From assembly GCA_965237625.1 (NCBI GenBank), contig CBDEGD010000046.1, positions 124,001 through 188,000 on the forward strand: a stretch of 64,000 bases of DNA, written 5' to 3'. This document shows, in pieces, positions 8,726-17,069 of this stretch. A program made the translations under genes and the position numbers. The stretch's first letter is position 1. Every line of letters starts with the position of its first letter. The notes under the pieces were generated by a model. That model made no database searches, was not told where the DNA came from, and was given only the letters and a program-made list of their open reading frames with translations. The stretch comes from JABDIP01 sp965237625 (GTDB lineage Bacteria > Pseudomonadota > Alphaproteobacteria > DSM-16000 > Inquilinaceae).

Positions 8726-9313
8726 ATGTATGGGTTGTCGCGCGACGTAAATGGTAGGACACTGATTGGATTGCCGCCGCCCTGGATCGCCGTTTTGGCG
8801 ACAACCGGGAGCAGACAATTGCCGGAGTCCAATAGGCCCATCGGAGCGCCTGGAGGGCATGTCCTACATGCCCGGTCGTATTTTGACGCCCTCGCCCCGA
8901 AATACGGTGCGCTCTTCGATTTGCTGTCATCGAGGGCGCCGACAGGACAATTGCCCGGCCGCCAGCATTTCGACCCGCTGACGGTTCCGGAGCATATGGG
9001 GTACCTAAATCTGGTCGAGGTGCACCGAAACGACGGGCTGAGGTTCCGATTCCGCCTGCACGGGACCATGCAGACCGATGCGGCCGGGCGCGACATCACC
9101 GGGAGGTTCATAGAGGACGCCGTCATTCCCGAATTCGTCGACCGGATCAACGGCAATATGACCAAGGTGGTGGAAACCAGGCGTCCGGTCTACGACCGTT
9201 TCCAGATGCCCCACCCGAACCGTGGCTACCTCGACAGCGAGCGGGTCTACTACCCTCTCGCGTCGGACGGCTCCACCGTCGACATGATCCTGATCCTCAA
9301 CGGGTATTATTAG
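8726..9313 (+). CDS. PAS_5-type PAS domain protein
   Basis: 195 residues. From about residue 45 the text follows the PAS_5 (PF07310) pattern seen widely in Rhodospirillales: FDALAPKYGALFDLL, LPGRQHFDPL, PEHMGYLNLVEV, FRFRLHGTMQTDAAGRDITG and a C-terminal YYPLASDG strand. There is no output domain, so it is a stand-alone sensor-like module; its ligand and partner are unknown. The 40 N-terminal residues are not typical and the true start may be further in. Confidence 0.78.
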   Translation: MYGLSRDVNGRTLIGLPPPWIAVLATTGSRQLPESNRPIGAPGGHVLHARSYFDALAPKYGALFDLLSSRAPTGQLPGRQHFDPLTVPEHMGYLNLVEVHRNDGLRFRFRLHGTMQTDAAGRDITGRFIEDAVIPEFVDRINGNMTKVVETRRPVYDRFQMPHPNRGYLDSERVYYPLASDGSTVDMILILNGYY

Positions 9314-9519
9314 TCTGGTGCGCTTATCTTGTGCTGTAGTTGGCCGTTATTCGCCCCAAAAGCCGACACATGAAAAGCAGGTCCCGATGGACCGGTTCTG
9401 GCCCGACTCGGACATCAGAGAGGATCAGGGAGCGACGGCGGCGTTCGGCCAGAAGCGGCCATTGCTGACGGGACCACAATGACCGGATCGAGCCCAAAGC
9501 TGCCATTAATCAACCCCGG

Positions 9520-10125
9520 CTATTGCACTGCTAAGAGGGCGACAGTTTTGTCGATGTGCCGCGTTATCCATTTGGCGTTGGCTGTTTTTCGGTGAAACAG
9601 GTGCTGATAGAAAATGGGTGCCGAAAAGAGAAGCGCTGCATGCTCAGGATTGACGCTGTCGGGAAGTTCGCTTCGCTCAATGGCGCGTGTGATGATCCCG
9701 ACGTCGATGGCAGTATGATAGTCAGCGGCTGCTTGCTGGATTTCCGCCACGTCTGGGTCTACGGCAGCGGCAGCCATAAGTTGTGCGACCATCGTACCCC
9801 ATGTGGTGTATTCGAGAGCGTGACCAAGTTCGAGCATGGTGGAGAGCATGTCGTCTCGCAAGTTGCCGGTGTCGGGCGCTACTCGTTCAATTAATTGGCT
9901 CCTGAGCGAGTCATTGAGCAATTGGGATTTTTTGTCCCAGTGCCGATAGAGCGTGCTGCGAGAGACGCCGGAGCGCTCGGAAACGTTTTCAAATGTGCAG
10001 CTTTGAATGCCGGATTCTGCGACGAGTTCCAGCGCAGCCTGCATCGCGTGTTGACGGGTTCGCGCGATGCGCGGGTCGTTCCGTTTGGAGGTCGTCCTGG
10101 ATGCGGCTTTCGACTTATCGGACAT
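9520..10125 (-). CDS. TetR-family transcriptional regulator
   Basis: 201 residues. The N-terminal helix-turn-helix is clear (ALELVAESGIQSCTFENVSERSGVSRSTLYRHWDKK region), and the C-terminal ligand domain resembles TetR_C_11-type proteins. It is divergent from a RidA/DUF2798 gene pair, and a perfect 9-bp inverted repeat (10150-10158 with 10173-10181) lies between them as a likely operator. Base composition here is lower in GC than in the neighbouring genes, hinting at transfer. Confidence 0.88.
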   Translation of the reverse strand: MSDKSKAASRTTSKRNDPRIARTRQHAMQAALELVAESGIQSCTFENVSERSGVSRSTLYRHWDKKSQLLNDSLRSQLIERVAPDTGNLRDDMLSTMLELGHALEYTTWGTMVAQLMAAAAVDPDVAEIQQAAADYHTAIDVGIITRAIERSELPDSVNPEHAALLFSAPIFYQHLFHRKTANAKWITRHIDKTVALLAVQ

Positions 10126-10149
10126 TTTTGTTGCGGTTTCATGATTGAT

Positions 10150-10181
10150 GTCCTATATCACAAATATGAACGATATAGGAC
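10150..10181. promoter_or_regulatory. Palindromic operator candidate for the TetR regulator
   Basis: GTCCTATAT (10150-10158) and ATATAGGAC (10173-10181) form a perfect inverted repeat with a 14-base spacer in the AT-rich gap between the divergent tetR and ridA genes. The repeat lies about 25 bases upstream of the tetR ATG. Confidence 0.6.
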
Positions 10182-10275
10182 GATAACGTCCCATTACCTT
10201 TAGAACTTAAAAAGCTGGAAAGCAACAAGAGACGTCCAGCTAGCAGCAATCGGTACAGATCAAATGGAGAACGCT

Positions 10276-10668
10276 ATGGAAAGCAAAGTCATCAATCCTT
10301 GGAAGTGGCAGGAACAATTTGGCTATCAGCAAGGCCACGAGGTCACCGGAGCCGAAAGAACTCTTTGGATTTCTGGTCAAACGTCGGTCGATGCCGACGG
10401 TAAGCCCGTGAACGTTGGCGACATGCGCGGTCAAATCCACCAGGTTATCGACAACATTGAAGCCGTTCTGGCGGGGGCAGATATGACACCTGCCAACATC
10501 GTCCGGATCAAGTTTCTGACGACCGACATGGATCTCTTTGTTCAGCATGCGTACGAGTTGAAACGGCTTAGCGACGCAAGAAGCCGGCATACGTCGACGG
10601 TCGCTGAAGTATCTCGGCTCGCCTATCCAGAATTCCTCATTGAGATGGAAGCGACAGCTGTCGCCTGA
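10276..10668 (+). CDS. RidA family (YjgF/UK114) protein
   Basis: About 130 residues of the Rid superfamily, whose members hydrolyse reactive enamine/imine intermediates or act on related small molecules. Family features seen are TLWISGQTSVDADGKPV, MRGQIHQVIDNIEAVL, IVRIKFLTTDM and a C-terminal FLIEMEATAV strand. The usual arginine that binds the carboxylate in RidA sits in a KxxR context that here reads SRHTSTVAEVSRLAYP, so catalytic status is unsure. I choose ATG 10276 because GGAGA lies at 10266-10270; ATG 10264 is the alternative. It is probably co-transcribed with the next gene under the TetR regulator. Confidence 0.85.
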   Translation: MESKVINPWKWQEQFGYQQGHEVTGAERTLWISGQTSVDADGKPVNVGDMRGQIHQVIDNIEAVLAGADMTPANIVRIKFLTTDMDLFVQHAYELKRLSDARSRHTSTVAEVSRLAYPEFLIEMEATAVA

Positions 10669-10697
10669 AGACGGACAACAAGGAAAGAGAATTGCAT

Positions 10698-10946
10698 ATG
10701 ACTGCCCAAGCCACTCCTGCCCAGCCTTCCGTAGAAAAAAGAACGTACCTAGTGTTCGGAATTCTGCTCTCGGGCTTCATGGCAGCGATTTTTGCAGGTC
10801 TCATGCCGCTTTTGGCCCTCGGCTTTACGGTCGAGTGGCTATTTGCGTGGGGCAAGGGATTCCTGGTCGGCTGGCCTTTGGGGTTCGGGGTCGTCTCCCT
10901 CGTTAACAAGCCATTCATGAGACTCGCAGTCCAACTGACCCAATAA
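10698..10946 (+). CDS. DUF2798 small membrane protein
   Basis: 82 residues with two membrane helices (YLVFGILLSGFMAAIFAGLM and the FLVGWPLGFGVV segment), matching the DUF2798 pattern of short integral proteins of unknown function that often sit beside TetR regulators. ATG 10698 is preferred, as AGGAAAGAG lies about 9 bases upstream. Confidence 0.75.
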   Translation: MTAQATPAQPSVEKRTYLVFGILLSGFMAAIFAGLMPLLALGFTVEWLFAWGKGFLVGWPLGFGVVSLVNKPFMRLAVQLTQ

Positions 10947-11283
10947 TCGGCGCCTAGATGGTGGTCCGGCCAGTTGATACCGCCTACTTGTGCCGGCGAA
11001 CTGATAAAAAACTAGGTTGCTTTGCGTAGCAGATGGGCATTCGGGCGATCAAAGCAGGACTTTGCCAATGTCCGTTTTGTCCGCCTAGGTGTCGTTCTCA
11101 TCGCTAGGTCGAACGACCGCTTCGGGTCGATACCGGCCTCTCAAATTACATGATATCGACCCCAGAAAACTTCCGGATCTGGCTAATCAGCGACTTGCGC
11201 TGTCGCTGTCAGATCGTCCGGAACACCCGTCAGAGCGGAAATGTCAGGCGCCGCTGCACAATACGTATCTGTGAGTGGAGGGC
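10947..11283. other. Intergenic stretch with one inverted repeat
   Basis: No convincing gene is seen. A 9-bp perfect inverted repeat, GGGTCGATA (11124-11132) and TATCGACCC (11154-11162), is the only structured element. The stretch lies between the RidA/DUF2798 cassette and the end of moaA and may be the scar region of the cassette. Confidence 0.4.
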
Positions 11284-12315
11284 CTAGCCCCCCGTCACGC
11301 TCATATGCCGTGACACCGCCGGCCCGGTGTGGCGGCGGTCGATGATGAAGTCGTGGCCCTTGGGTTTGCGGCCGATGGCCTCGGCGATGACGTCGTCGAG
11401 CAGATTGTCGGCCTCGCTGGCGCGCAGGGGCGCGCGCAGATCTGCGTCGTCGTCCTGGCCCAGGCACATGAAAAGCTGGCCGGTGCAGGTGATCCGCACC
11501 CGGTTGCAGCTCTCGCAGAAATTATGGGTCAGCGGGGTGATGAAGCCGAGCTTGCGGCGGGTTTCCTCGACCCGGACATAGCGCGCCGGGCCGCCGGAGG
11601 AATAATCCAGCTCGGTCAGGGTCCAGCGCTCCGCGAGGCGGGCGCGCACCAGCGACAGCGGCAGGTACTGGTCGACCCGGTCCTCGCCGCCAATATCGCC
11701 CATGGGCATGACCTCAATGATGGTCATGTCGTGGCCTTCCGCGCCGCACCAGGCGACCATGTCGGACAGTTCGTCATCGTTGACGCCCTTCAGCGCCACC
11801 GCGTTGATCTTGACCTGCAGCCCGGCCTTCTTCGCCGCCTCAAGCCCGTTCATGACCCGGTCGAACCGGCCCCAGCGGGTGATCTCCAGGAACTTCTCCG
11901 GGTCCAGCGTATCCATCGACACGTTCACCCGGCGCACGCCGCACTCGTAGAGCTCATCGGCGTATTTGGAGAGCTGGCTGCCATTGGTGGTCAGGGTCAG
12001 CTCATCCAGCGCGCCGGAGTCCAGATGCCGCGACAACCCGCGGATCAGCCCCATGATGCCGCGCCGGACCAGGGGCTCGCCGCCGGTCAGGCGCAACTTG
12101 CGCACACCCTGGCGGATGAAGGCGCCGCACAGCCGGTCGAGTTCCTCCAGCGTCAGCAATTCCTTCTTCGGCAGGAAAGTCATCTCCTCGGCCATGCAAT
12201 AGACACAGCGGAAATCGCAGCGATCGGTCACCGAGACCCGCAGATAGGTGATCGCCCGGCCGAACGGATCGATCAGCGGCTCAGCAGCAGATGCGGTGGT
12301 AATTGCGCTAACCAT
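11284..12315 (-). CDS. moaA: GTP 3',8-cyclase MoaA
   Basis: 343 residues. This radical SAM enzyme starts molybdopterin synthesis by converting GTP to 3',8-cH2GTP. The N-terminal SAM cluster is CDFRCVYC (C33, C37, C40), the SAM-binding LRLTGGEPLVRRG follows, and the second 4Fe-4S site is formed by FCESCNRVRITC near the C-terminus. The protein ends in the conserved double glycine tail (SVTGG). A molybdenum-dependent formate dehydrogenase with fdhD and mobA lies downstream in the window, so the gene fits its setting. Confidence 0.96.
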   Translation of the reverse strand: MVSAITTASAAEPLIDPFGRAITYLRVSVTDRCDFRCVYCMAEEMTFLPKKELLTLEELDRLCGAFIRQGVRKLRLTGGEPLVRRGIMGLIRGLSRHLDSGALDELTLTTNGSQLSKYADELYECGVRRVNVSMDTLDPEKFLEITRWGRFDRVMNGLEAAKKAGLQVKINAVALKGVNDDELSDMVAWCGAEGHDMTIIEVMPMGDIGGEDRVDQYLPLSLVRARLAERWTLTELDYSSGGPARYVRVEETRRKLGFITPLTHNFCESCNRVRITCTGQLFMCLGQDDDADLRAPLRASEADNLLDDVIAEAIGRKPKGHDFIIDRRHTGPAVSRHMSVTGG

Positions 12316-12470
12316 GGATGGCGTCCGTGACCCTAATTCAATGCCGGGATTCTCGCGGACGCCATTATAGGGGTGCGTGGCGCGTTAGCACCAAAACATT
12401 GTGTGAGGCCGGCGCGCCGCGCTTATGGCGCGCCGGTCCCGTGACCGGATTTTTTCCGGATCAGGCTCGA

Positions 12471-12815
12471 TCAGGTCTCTTCTTCGCCGGTCGGTTCCGC
12501 GCCCGTCCGGACATTGTTCCACTCCGGCCTCTCGCTGTTCAGATAGGCGTAGATCGGCTTCTCGTTGCGGATCATGTCGATATAGAAGCCGCTTTCCGCG
12601 AACGGCACGAAGATCGCTCCAACCCGGTTCGCCGGGATGTAAGTCGGATTTGGCACCGGGCTGTCGTCGGTCAGGAAGTAGATGATGAACCTGTGGTCGC
12701 CGCCGTGGCAGGAGATGTAACCACGGGCCTTGATCTGAACCCCGCCCCAGGTCGCGTTCAATGCGTGGCCGAGCGCTTCCCGGTAATACTCGACAACGAA
12801 CGTCTTTGTGGCCAT
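12471..12815 (-). CDS. Hypothetical protein, 114 residues
   Basis: Coding bias and a plausible start (ATG 12815) support a gene, but no family is recognised. The protein is soluble, contains GYISCHGGDHRFIIYFL and ends in an acidic tail (GEEET). It lies alone between moaA and fdhD. No signal peptide or membrane segment is seen. Confidence 0.55.
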   Translation of the reverse strand: MATKTFVVEYYREALGHALNATWGGVQIKARGYISCHGGDHRFIIYFLTDDSPVPNPTYIPANRVGAIFVPFAESGFYIDMIRNEKPIYAYLNSERPEWNNVRTGAEPTGEEET

Positions 12816-13109
12816 CGGTCGTCTCCCTAGCTCGTGGTGGTCGTTGCTTCCCCCTGGCGATGCGGCCCAATGCGGCCGGTATTCGATTTGATCGGTGGGC
12901 CGGCCAAGAACGGTTTTTCAGCGGCAGCGACAGGGGAAGGGCTAAGCTACGCCCAGGCGCATAAAATTTCCACTAAAAATCGCATAAATACATTTAATAT
13001 TTCATTAGAATTGTAACTAAATAATCTTTTTCGATCATGAGACGCAGTGTAACGGGACACCTCCGGTATTCTTTGGGCAGGGCGGCAGATCGCATACACT
13101 GCCGATGCG
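12816..13109 (+). promoter_or_regulatory. AT-rich region upstream of fdhD
   Basis: Bases about 12958-13032 form a markedly AT-rich patch in an otherwise GC-rich neighbourhood, lying 80-150 bases upstream of fdhD. It is a good candidate for the promoter of the fdhD-paralogue-mobA operon. No precise -35/-10 or operator could be fixed by eye. Confidence 0.4.
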
Positions 13110-13991
13110 ATGAAGGAATTCGAGATCCGCCCCGACCCCAACGACCCACGGCTGACCGAACGGGTCCAGGGGGTCGACCAGGATGGCCGTGCCGTGGAGG
13201 CGTCGGTGACCGTCGAGCGCCCGCTGACTCTGTTCCTCAACGGCCGAGAGATCGTCACCATGATGACGATCGCCGATTACCCGGACTATCTGGCGATCGG
13301 CTATCTGCTGAACCAGAACATGTTGCGTCCGGACGATCGGGTGATCGCCGTCGATTATGACGAGGATATCGAAACCGTCGTCGTCCGTACCGAGCACGAG
13401 ACCGATTTCGAGGAGAAGCTGACCAAGAAGACCCTGACCTCCGGCTGCGCCCAGGGCACGGTGTTCGGCGATGTGATGGAGAGCTTCGGGCAAGCCGATC
13501 TGCCCAAGGGCGCGCGACTGCATACTTCCTGGCTCTACGCCCTGGCCAAAAAGATCAACACCGCGCCCAGCCTGTATTTGACCGCCGGCGCCATCCATGG
13601 CTGCGTGCTGTGCCAGGGCGACCGGCCGTTGGTGTATCTGGAGGATGTGGGCCGTCACAATGCGGTCGATAAGATCGCCGGCTATATGTACCGGCATGAC
13701 ATTCCGGCGGGCGACAAGATCTTCTACACGACCGGCCGGCTGACCAGCGAGATGGTGATCAAGACGGTGCAGATGGGCATCCCGATCCTGGTCTCGCGCT
13801 CCGGATTCACCGCCTGGGGGGTGCAACTGGCGCGGCAGGCCGGGCTGACCTTGATCGGCCGCGCCAAGGGCAGGCGTTTCCTGGCCCTGGCCGGCGAGGA
13901 CCGCATCGTCTTCGACGCCGACCCCAAGGCGGTGCCGGATGAGGGGCGTCATCTGCAACGCAAGGCGGGCCGAACCGATGACGCGGCGTAG
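13110..13991 (+). CDS. fdhD: Formate dehydrogenase accessory sulfurtransferase FdhD
   Basis: 293 residues. FdhD transfers sulfur from IscS to the Mo-bis-MGD cofactor before it is inserted in formate dehydrogenase. Family signs are the substrate loop (AIHGCVLCQGD), the strongly conserved EDVGRHNAVDKIAG block, TTGRLTSEMV and the SRSGFTAWGV segment. The sulfur-carrying loop reads TSGCAQGT, so the first cysteine of the E. coli CxxC is kept but the second is missing. The fdhA and fdhB genes in the window are the expected clients. It starts an operon with two small genes and mobA. Confidence 0.95.
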   Translation: MKEFEIRPDPNDPRLTERVQGVDQDGRAVEASVTVERPLTLFLNGREIVTMMTIADYPDYLAIGYLLNQNMLRPDDRVIAVDYDEDIETVVVRTEHETDFEEKLTKKTLTSGCAQGTVFGDVMESFGQADLPKGARLHTSWLYALAKKINTAPSLYLTAGAIHGCVLCQGDRPLVYLEDVGRHNAVDKIAGYMYRHDIPAGDKIFYTTGRLTSEMVIKTVQMGIPILVSRSGFTAWGVQLARQAGLTLIGRAKGRRFLALAGEDRIVFDADPKAVPDEGRHLQRKAGRTDDAA

Positions 13992-14478
13992 ACCGCCTGA
14001 ACCGGCGCCGGTGATCCGCCAGGGGCGCCCGCTCGGCAATGGCGAGTCGGCCGTCATCCGAACCGCAGACGAACTGTCACCAGCAGAGAGGTTCTGGCGT
14101 GCGGAGGACGATCCTCGCCAGCCGAGATTCTACCGCTTGAGTAAAAAGGTCCACGGTCACCTGATGGCCGAATTGTCCGACGAGGCGTTTGTGATCTCGA
14201 TGCGCAATCGCCTGCGATTTCTGGAGCACGGGCGCGCCGCGTCAGCTTTTTGGCGGCGGATCAAAGGGTTGTTTCTCGGCTCGCCCGAAGACAACACAAT
14301 GGCCGGCATCGAGATCAATCGGCTGAGGCATCTTGCCGGCGAGACACCGGCGGAATTTCTGCCCGATCTCCAAAATTTTGCCCTGCCTTATGACGAGTTA
14401 CTGCGGCTCGTGTCAGCCGCCGAGGCACACATGAGCGCATCGGTTGAGCCACAGGGTGGGGTCGATGGCTCGGGATAA
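13978..14478 (+). CDS. Uncharacterised protein, tandem paralogue 1
   Basis: 166 residues from ATG 13978, which overlaps the end of fdhD by 14 bases. No known family is recognised. It shares with the next gene a middle block (VISMRNRL here, VVSMRNRL there), a basic segment with tryptophans, a helix reading GIEINRLRHLAGETPAEF, and a C-terminal LPYDELLRLVSAAEAHMS helix. The pair arose by duplication. Translational coupling on both sides suggests co-expression with the molybdenum cofactor genes. It is soluble, with no signal or membrane segment. Confidence 0.7.
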   Translation: MTRRRPPEPAPVIRQGRPLGNGESAVIRTADELSPAERFWRAEDDPRQPRFYRLSKKVHGHLMAELSDEAFVISMRNRLRFLEHGRAASAFWRRIKGLFLGSPEDNTMAGIEINRLRHLAGETPAEFLPDLQNFALPYDELLRLVSAAEAHMSASVEPQGGVDGSG

Positions 14479-14941
14479 TCCGTCGGAACCATCGCTGAAG
14501 ATCCGGGAGCGGCGCTTGCTCGGCGATGGCGAGCCGGCGGTCGTCCGGGCCGGCGATGAAGAGTCCGCTCCGGTCAAGACCTGGCGGCGGATTTCCGGCC
14601 CCCGGAATTCGATTCTGAAGGTATTCGGCGATGGCGTGTCTTCGCAGCTTCTGGCCTCGCTCGACGATCCGGCATTTGTTGTCTCCATGCGCAATCGCCT
14701 TCTTTCGATGAGGCCACCGACATTGGGCGACTGGCCATGGCTGCGGCGGCTGATACCTGTTGGCGGCAATAGGACGCGCATGGTTGCCTATGAGGTCAAG
14801 CGCCTGCTTCAGATCGCCGGGCAGGCCCCACCGGAAGAGCTGCACGATCGGGACCATGTCACTGTGTCGTTCGACCAGCTACAGCGCATGGTCGAGGCGG
14901 CGGGAGCTGCACTCTCTCGGGCCACGGAGTCATCCTCTTGA
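14465..14941 (+). CDS. Uncharacterised protein, tandem paralogue 2
   Basis: 158 residues from ATG 14465, overlapping paralogue 1 by 14 bases and the mobA start by 4. It shares VVSMRNRL, the YEVKRLLQIAGQAPPEEL helix and a C-terminal SFDQLQRMVEAAGAALS helix with the preceding protein. The N-terminal 60 residues are diverged and charged. Function is unknown; the location between fdhD and mobA hints at a role in formate dehydrogenase maturation or regulation, but that is inference only. Confidence 0.7.
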   Translation: MARDNPSEPSLKIRERRLLGDGEPAVVRAGDEESAPVKTWRRISGPRNSILKVFGDGVSSQLLASLDDPAFVVSMRNRLLSMRPPTLGDWPWLRRLIPVGGNRTRMVAYEVKRLLQIAGQAPPEELHDRDHVTVSFDQLQRMVEAAGAALSRATESSS

Positions 14942-15585
14942 ACCCTAAACCTGCTGATATTGCCGGCGTGATCCTCGCCGGCGGCCTGTCGCGTCGCATG
15001 GGCGGCGGCGATAAGGGGCTGCGGCTTCTTGCCGGGCGGCCGATCCTGGATCATGTCATCGAGCGGGCCATTCCGCAGGTCGGGCCGCTGGTGCTCAACG
15101 CCAATGGCGCCCCGGAGCGTTTCGGCTCTTACGGGCTGCCGGTGGTCGCCGATGGGGTCGAGGGTTTCGCCGGGCCGTTGGCGGGGGTGCTGGCGGGTCT
15201 GGATTGGGCTGCGGCCAATGCGCCGGAATGCAGCCATGTGGCCAGCTTTGCCTGCGACGCGCCTTTTCTGCCGCGCGATTTGGTCGAACGACTCTCTGCC
15301 GCCCTGGCCGCCGACGGGGCGGAATTGTGCTGCGCGGGATCTGACGGTCGTGCGCATCCGGTATTCGGCCTGTGGCCGGTGGCGCTGCGCGGAGATTTGC
15401 GCCAGGCGATGGTGGAAGAGGGCATCCGCAAGGTCGATGTCTGGACCGTCCGCTATCCCTTTGCACGGCTCGACTTCCCGGTCGGCACCATCGATCCGTT
15501 CTTCAATGCCAATCGGCCGGAGGATTTGGCGACCGCCGAGCGGCTGTTGGGCGGCGTACCGAGTCGGCTGAACCCCCCATCGTGA
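14938..15585 (+). CDS. mobA: Molybdenum cofactor guanylyltransferase MobA
   Basis: 215 residues. MobA attaches GMP to molybdopterin, giving the MGD form needed by formate dehydrogenase. The N-terminal nucleotide-binding motif GVILAGGLSRRMGGGDKG is clear, followed by VVADGVEGFAGPLAGVLAG and the CDAPFLPRDL metal site. The start is TTG 14938, overlapping the previous stop; ATTGCCGGCGTG further in is a weaker option. It is the last gene of the fdhD operon and converges on an acyltransferase gene. Confidence 0.93.
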   Translation: MNPKPADIAGVILAGGLSRRMGGGDKGLRLLAGRPILDHVIERAIPQVGPLVLNANGAPERFGSYGLPVVADGVEGFAGPLAGVLAGLDWAAANAPECSHVASFACDAPFLPRDLVERLSAALAADGAELCCAGSDGRAHPVFGLWPVALRGDLRQAMVEEGIRKVDVWTVRYPFARLDFPVGTIDPFFNANRPEDLATAERLLGGVPSRLNPPS

Positions 15586-15648
15586 TGCATATAGGCCAAG
15601 CTTGAGCGCCGCGCACTTCTTCCACCGTGACCGAGACGCCGATAGCGG

Positions 15649-16797
15649 CTATTGGCTACTTGATGCGGATTGCGATGTCCGGAAGGACCACGATTTCAGC
15701 CAGCGTCTGCCCGGTACCTCTACGCGCCTGTAGATTGCGTCGGAGAGAGCGAAGACGAAAATCAGCATGCCTGCAAGAATCAACAGGGACACGGCTCCAC
15801 CGAAAACCCGGCCATCCGGGTACCCGGTTGTGAAGGAAAGAACCACCCGCACCATCTCATCCACGACGCCATGGGTCATATAGAGCGAGAATGAGATGTT
15901 CCCCAGATGCACAAGCAGGGGCGCCTTGAGTGCCGACTGGACCCGGCCTTCATTCTGGATGCCGCTGAGGATCAGGAGCATGAAGAGCGGGATGGCCAAT
16001 ATGTCCGCAAGGTCGAAATGCAGAACCAATAGCGCTGAGACGGCCGCTGCAAGGAAGGTTACGTCGCGCCGAAGAAGGTGGCTGCAGGCGCCTTCCAGAT
16101 AGAGGCGATAGAGCAATGTACCGATTCCGAACTGCAATACGCAGCGCACAACCGACGGCCCGGTCACGATATGAAGACCGCCTTGCATCTGCGACAGCCA
16201 CCAAAGCCCTGCGAAAAGGACGACGATCCCGAGAACCGCCATCCTGCGCCGCATGGTGGCAAGAATGGGCGCGAAGAACGGGAAGGTAAGGTATGCGAAG
16301 AACTCGGTGGAGATACTCCAACTGGGGTAATTCCATGTCAGGTAGTCATTCCAAATCCCATGGATCAGCAACAGGTTCCTGATCGCCGCCTCAATGGAGT
16401 AGCGGCCCTCCCACGCCAGTTCAAATGGGACGTCAGTCGCCATGCCGTAGATAAATGGAGATACCAATCCCATAACGAGCATGTAGAAGAGAGTAATAAG
16501 ATGTACCGGATAAATTCTTGCTAGGCGGGCTTTGAGAAAATCGGTGCTTGTCGCCAAAGAGAGCCCGCGTCCAAGGTCTTGCCCATATACATGGGCGATG
16601 ACTACGCCGCTGATCAGGAAGAACAGGTCGACGGCCAGATATCCATTGCTTGCGATCATCGTATAGGCCGCCACGTCGAGACCGGGCAGCACGTCTCCGG
16701 TGAAATGAAGCAGCACGACGAGCAAAGCGGCAATTCCGCGCAGAGGTGTCAGCGTCGGCAGATAGGCGGAAGGTCGCGATGAGCGTGCTGGCGCCAT
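15649..16797 (-). CDS. Acyltransferase 3 family membrane protein
   Basis: 382 residues with about ten membrane helices. The N-terminus has the family block LTPLRGIAALLVVLLHF with the catalytic histidine, and FFLISGVVIAHVYG follows. Such OafA/NodX-type enzymes O-acetylate sugars of surface polysaccharides or lipids. No polysaccharide genes lie next to it, so the acceptor is unknown. Confidence 0.88.
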   Translation of the reverse strand: MAPARSSRPSAYLPTLTPLRGIAALLVVLLHFTGDVLPGLDVAAYTMIASNGYLAVDLFFLISGVVIAHVYGQDLGRGLSLATSTDFLKARLARIYPVHLITLFYMLVMGLVSPFIYGMATDVPFELAWEGRYSIEAAIRNLLLIHGIWNDYLTWNYPSWSISTEFFAYLTFPFFAPILATMRRRMAVLGIVVLFAGLWWLSQMQGGLHIVTGPSVVRCVLQFGIGTLLYRLYLEGACSHLLRRDVTFLAAAVSALLVLHFDLADILAIPLFMLLILSGIQNEGRVQSALKAPLLVHLGNISFSLYMTHGVVDEMVRVVLSFTTGYPDGRVFGGAVSLLILAGMLIFVFALSDAIYRRVEVPGRRWLKSWSFRTSQSASSSQ

Positions 16798-17069
16798 GGA
16801 ATTGACGAACTCCGGCTTGGAACCCTGCGCCGATATTTGATTGGCACTCTCGGAAACCGAGGATCAAAGTCGGGGCTGGTCACAGAGACACCGTCGGTTG
16901 AGAGAAGACTTATACCGTCGGATATTTACGAAACCTTTCCCATCAGCGAATTTCGCTCGGAGTACCGCACAAGATTCCGTCGCTGTGAGGGGCGCAATTC
17001 CGTTGCCTGCCCTAACGGGGCGGCCAGCATTGTCTGGTGTTCGTCCGAGAGGGCGCCGACGGTCCCGGT

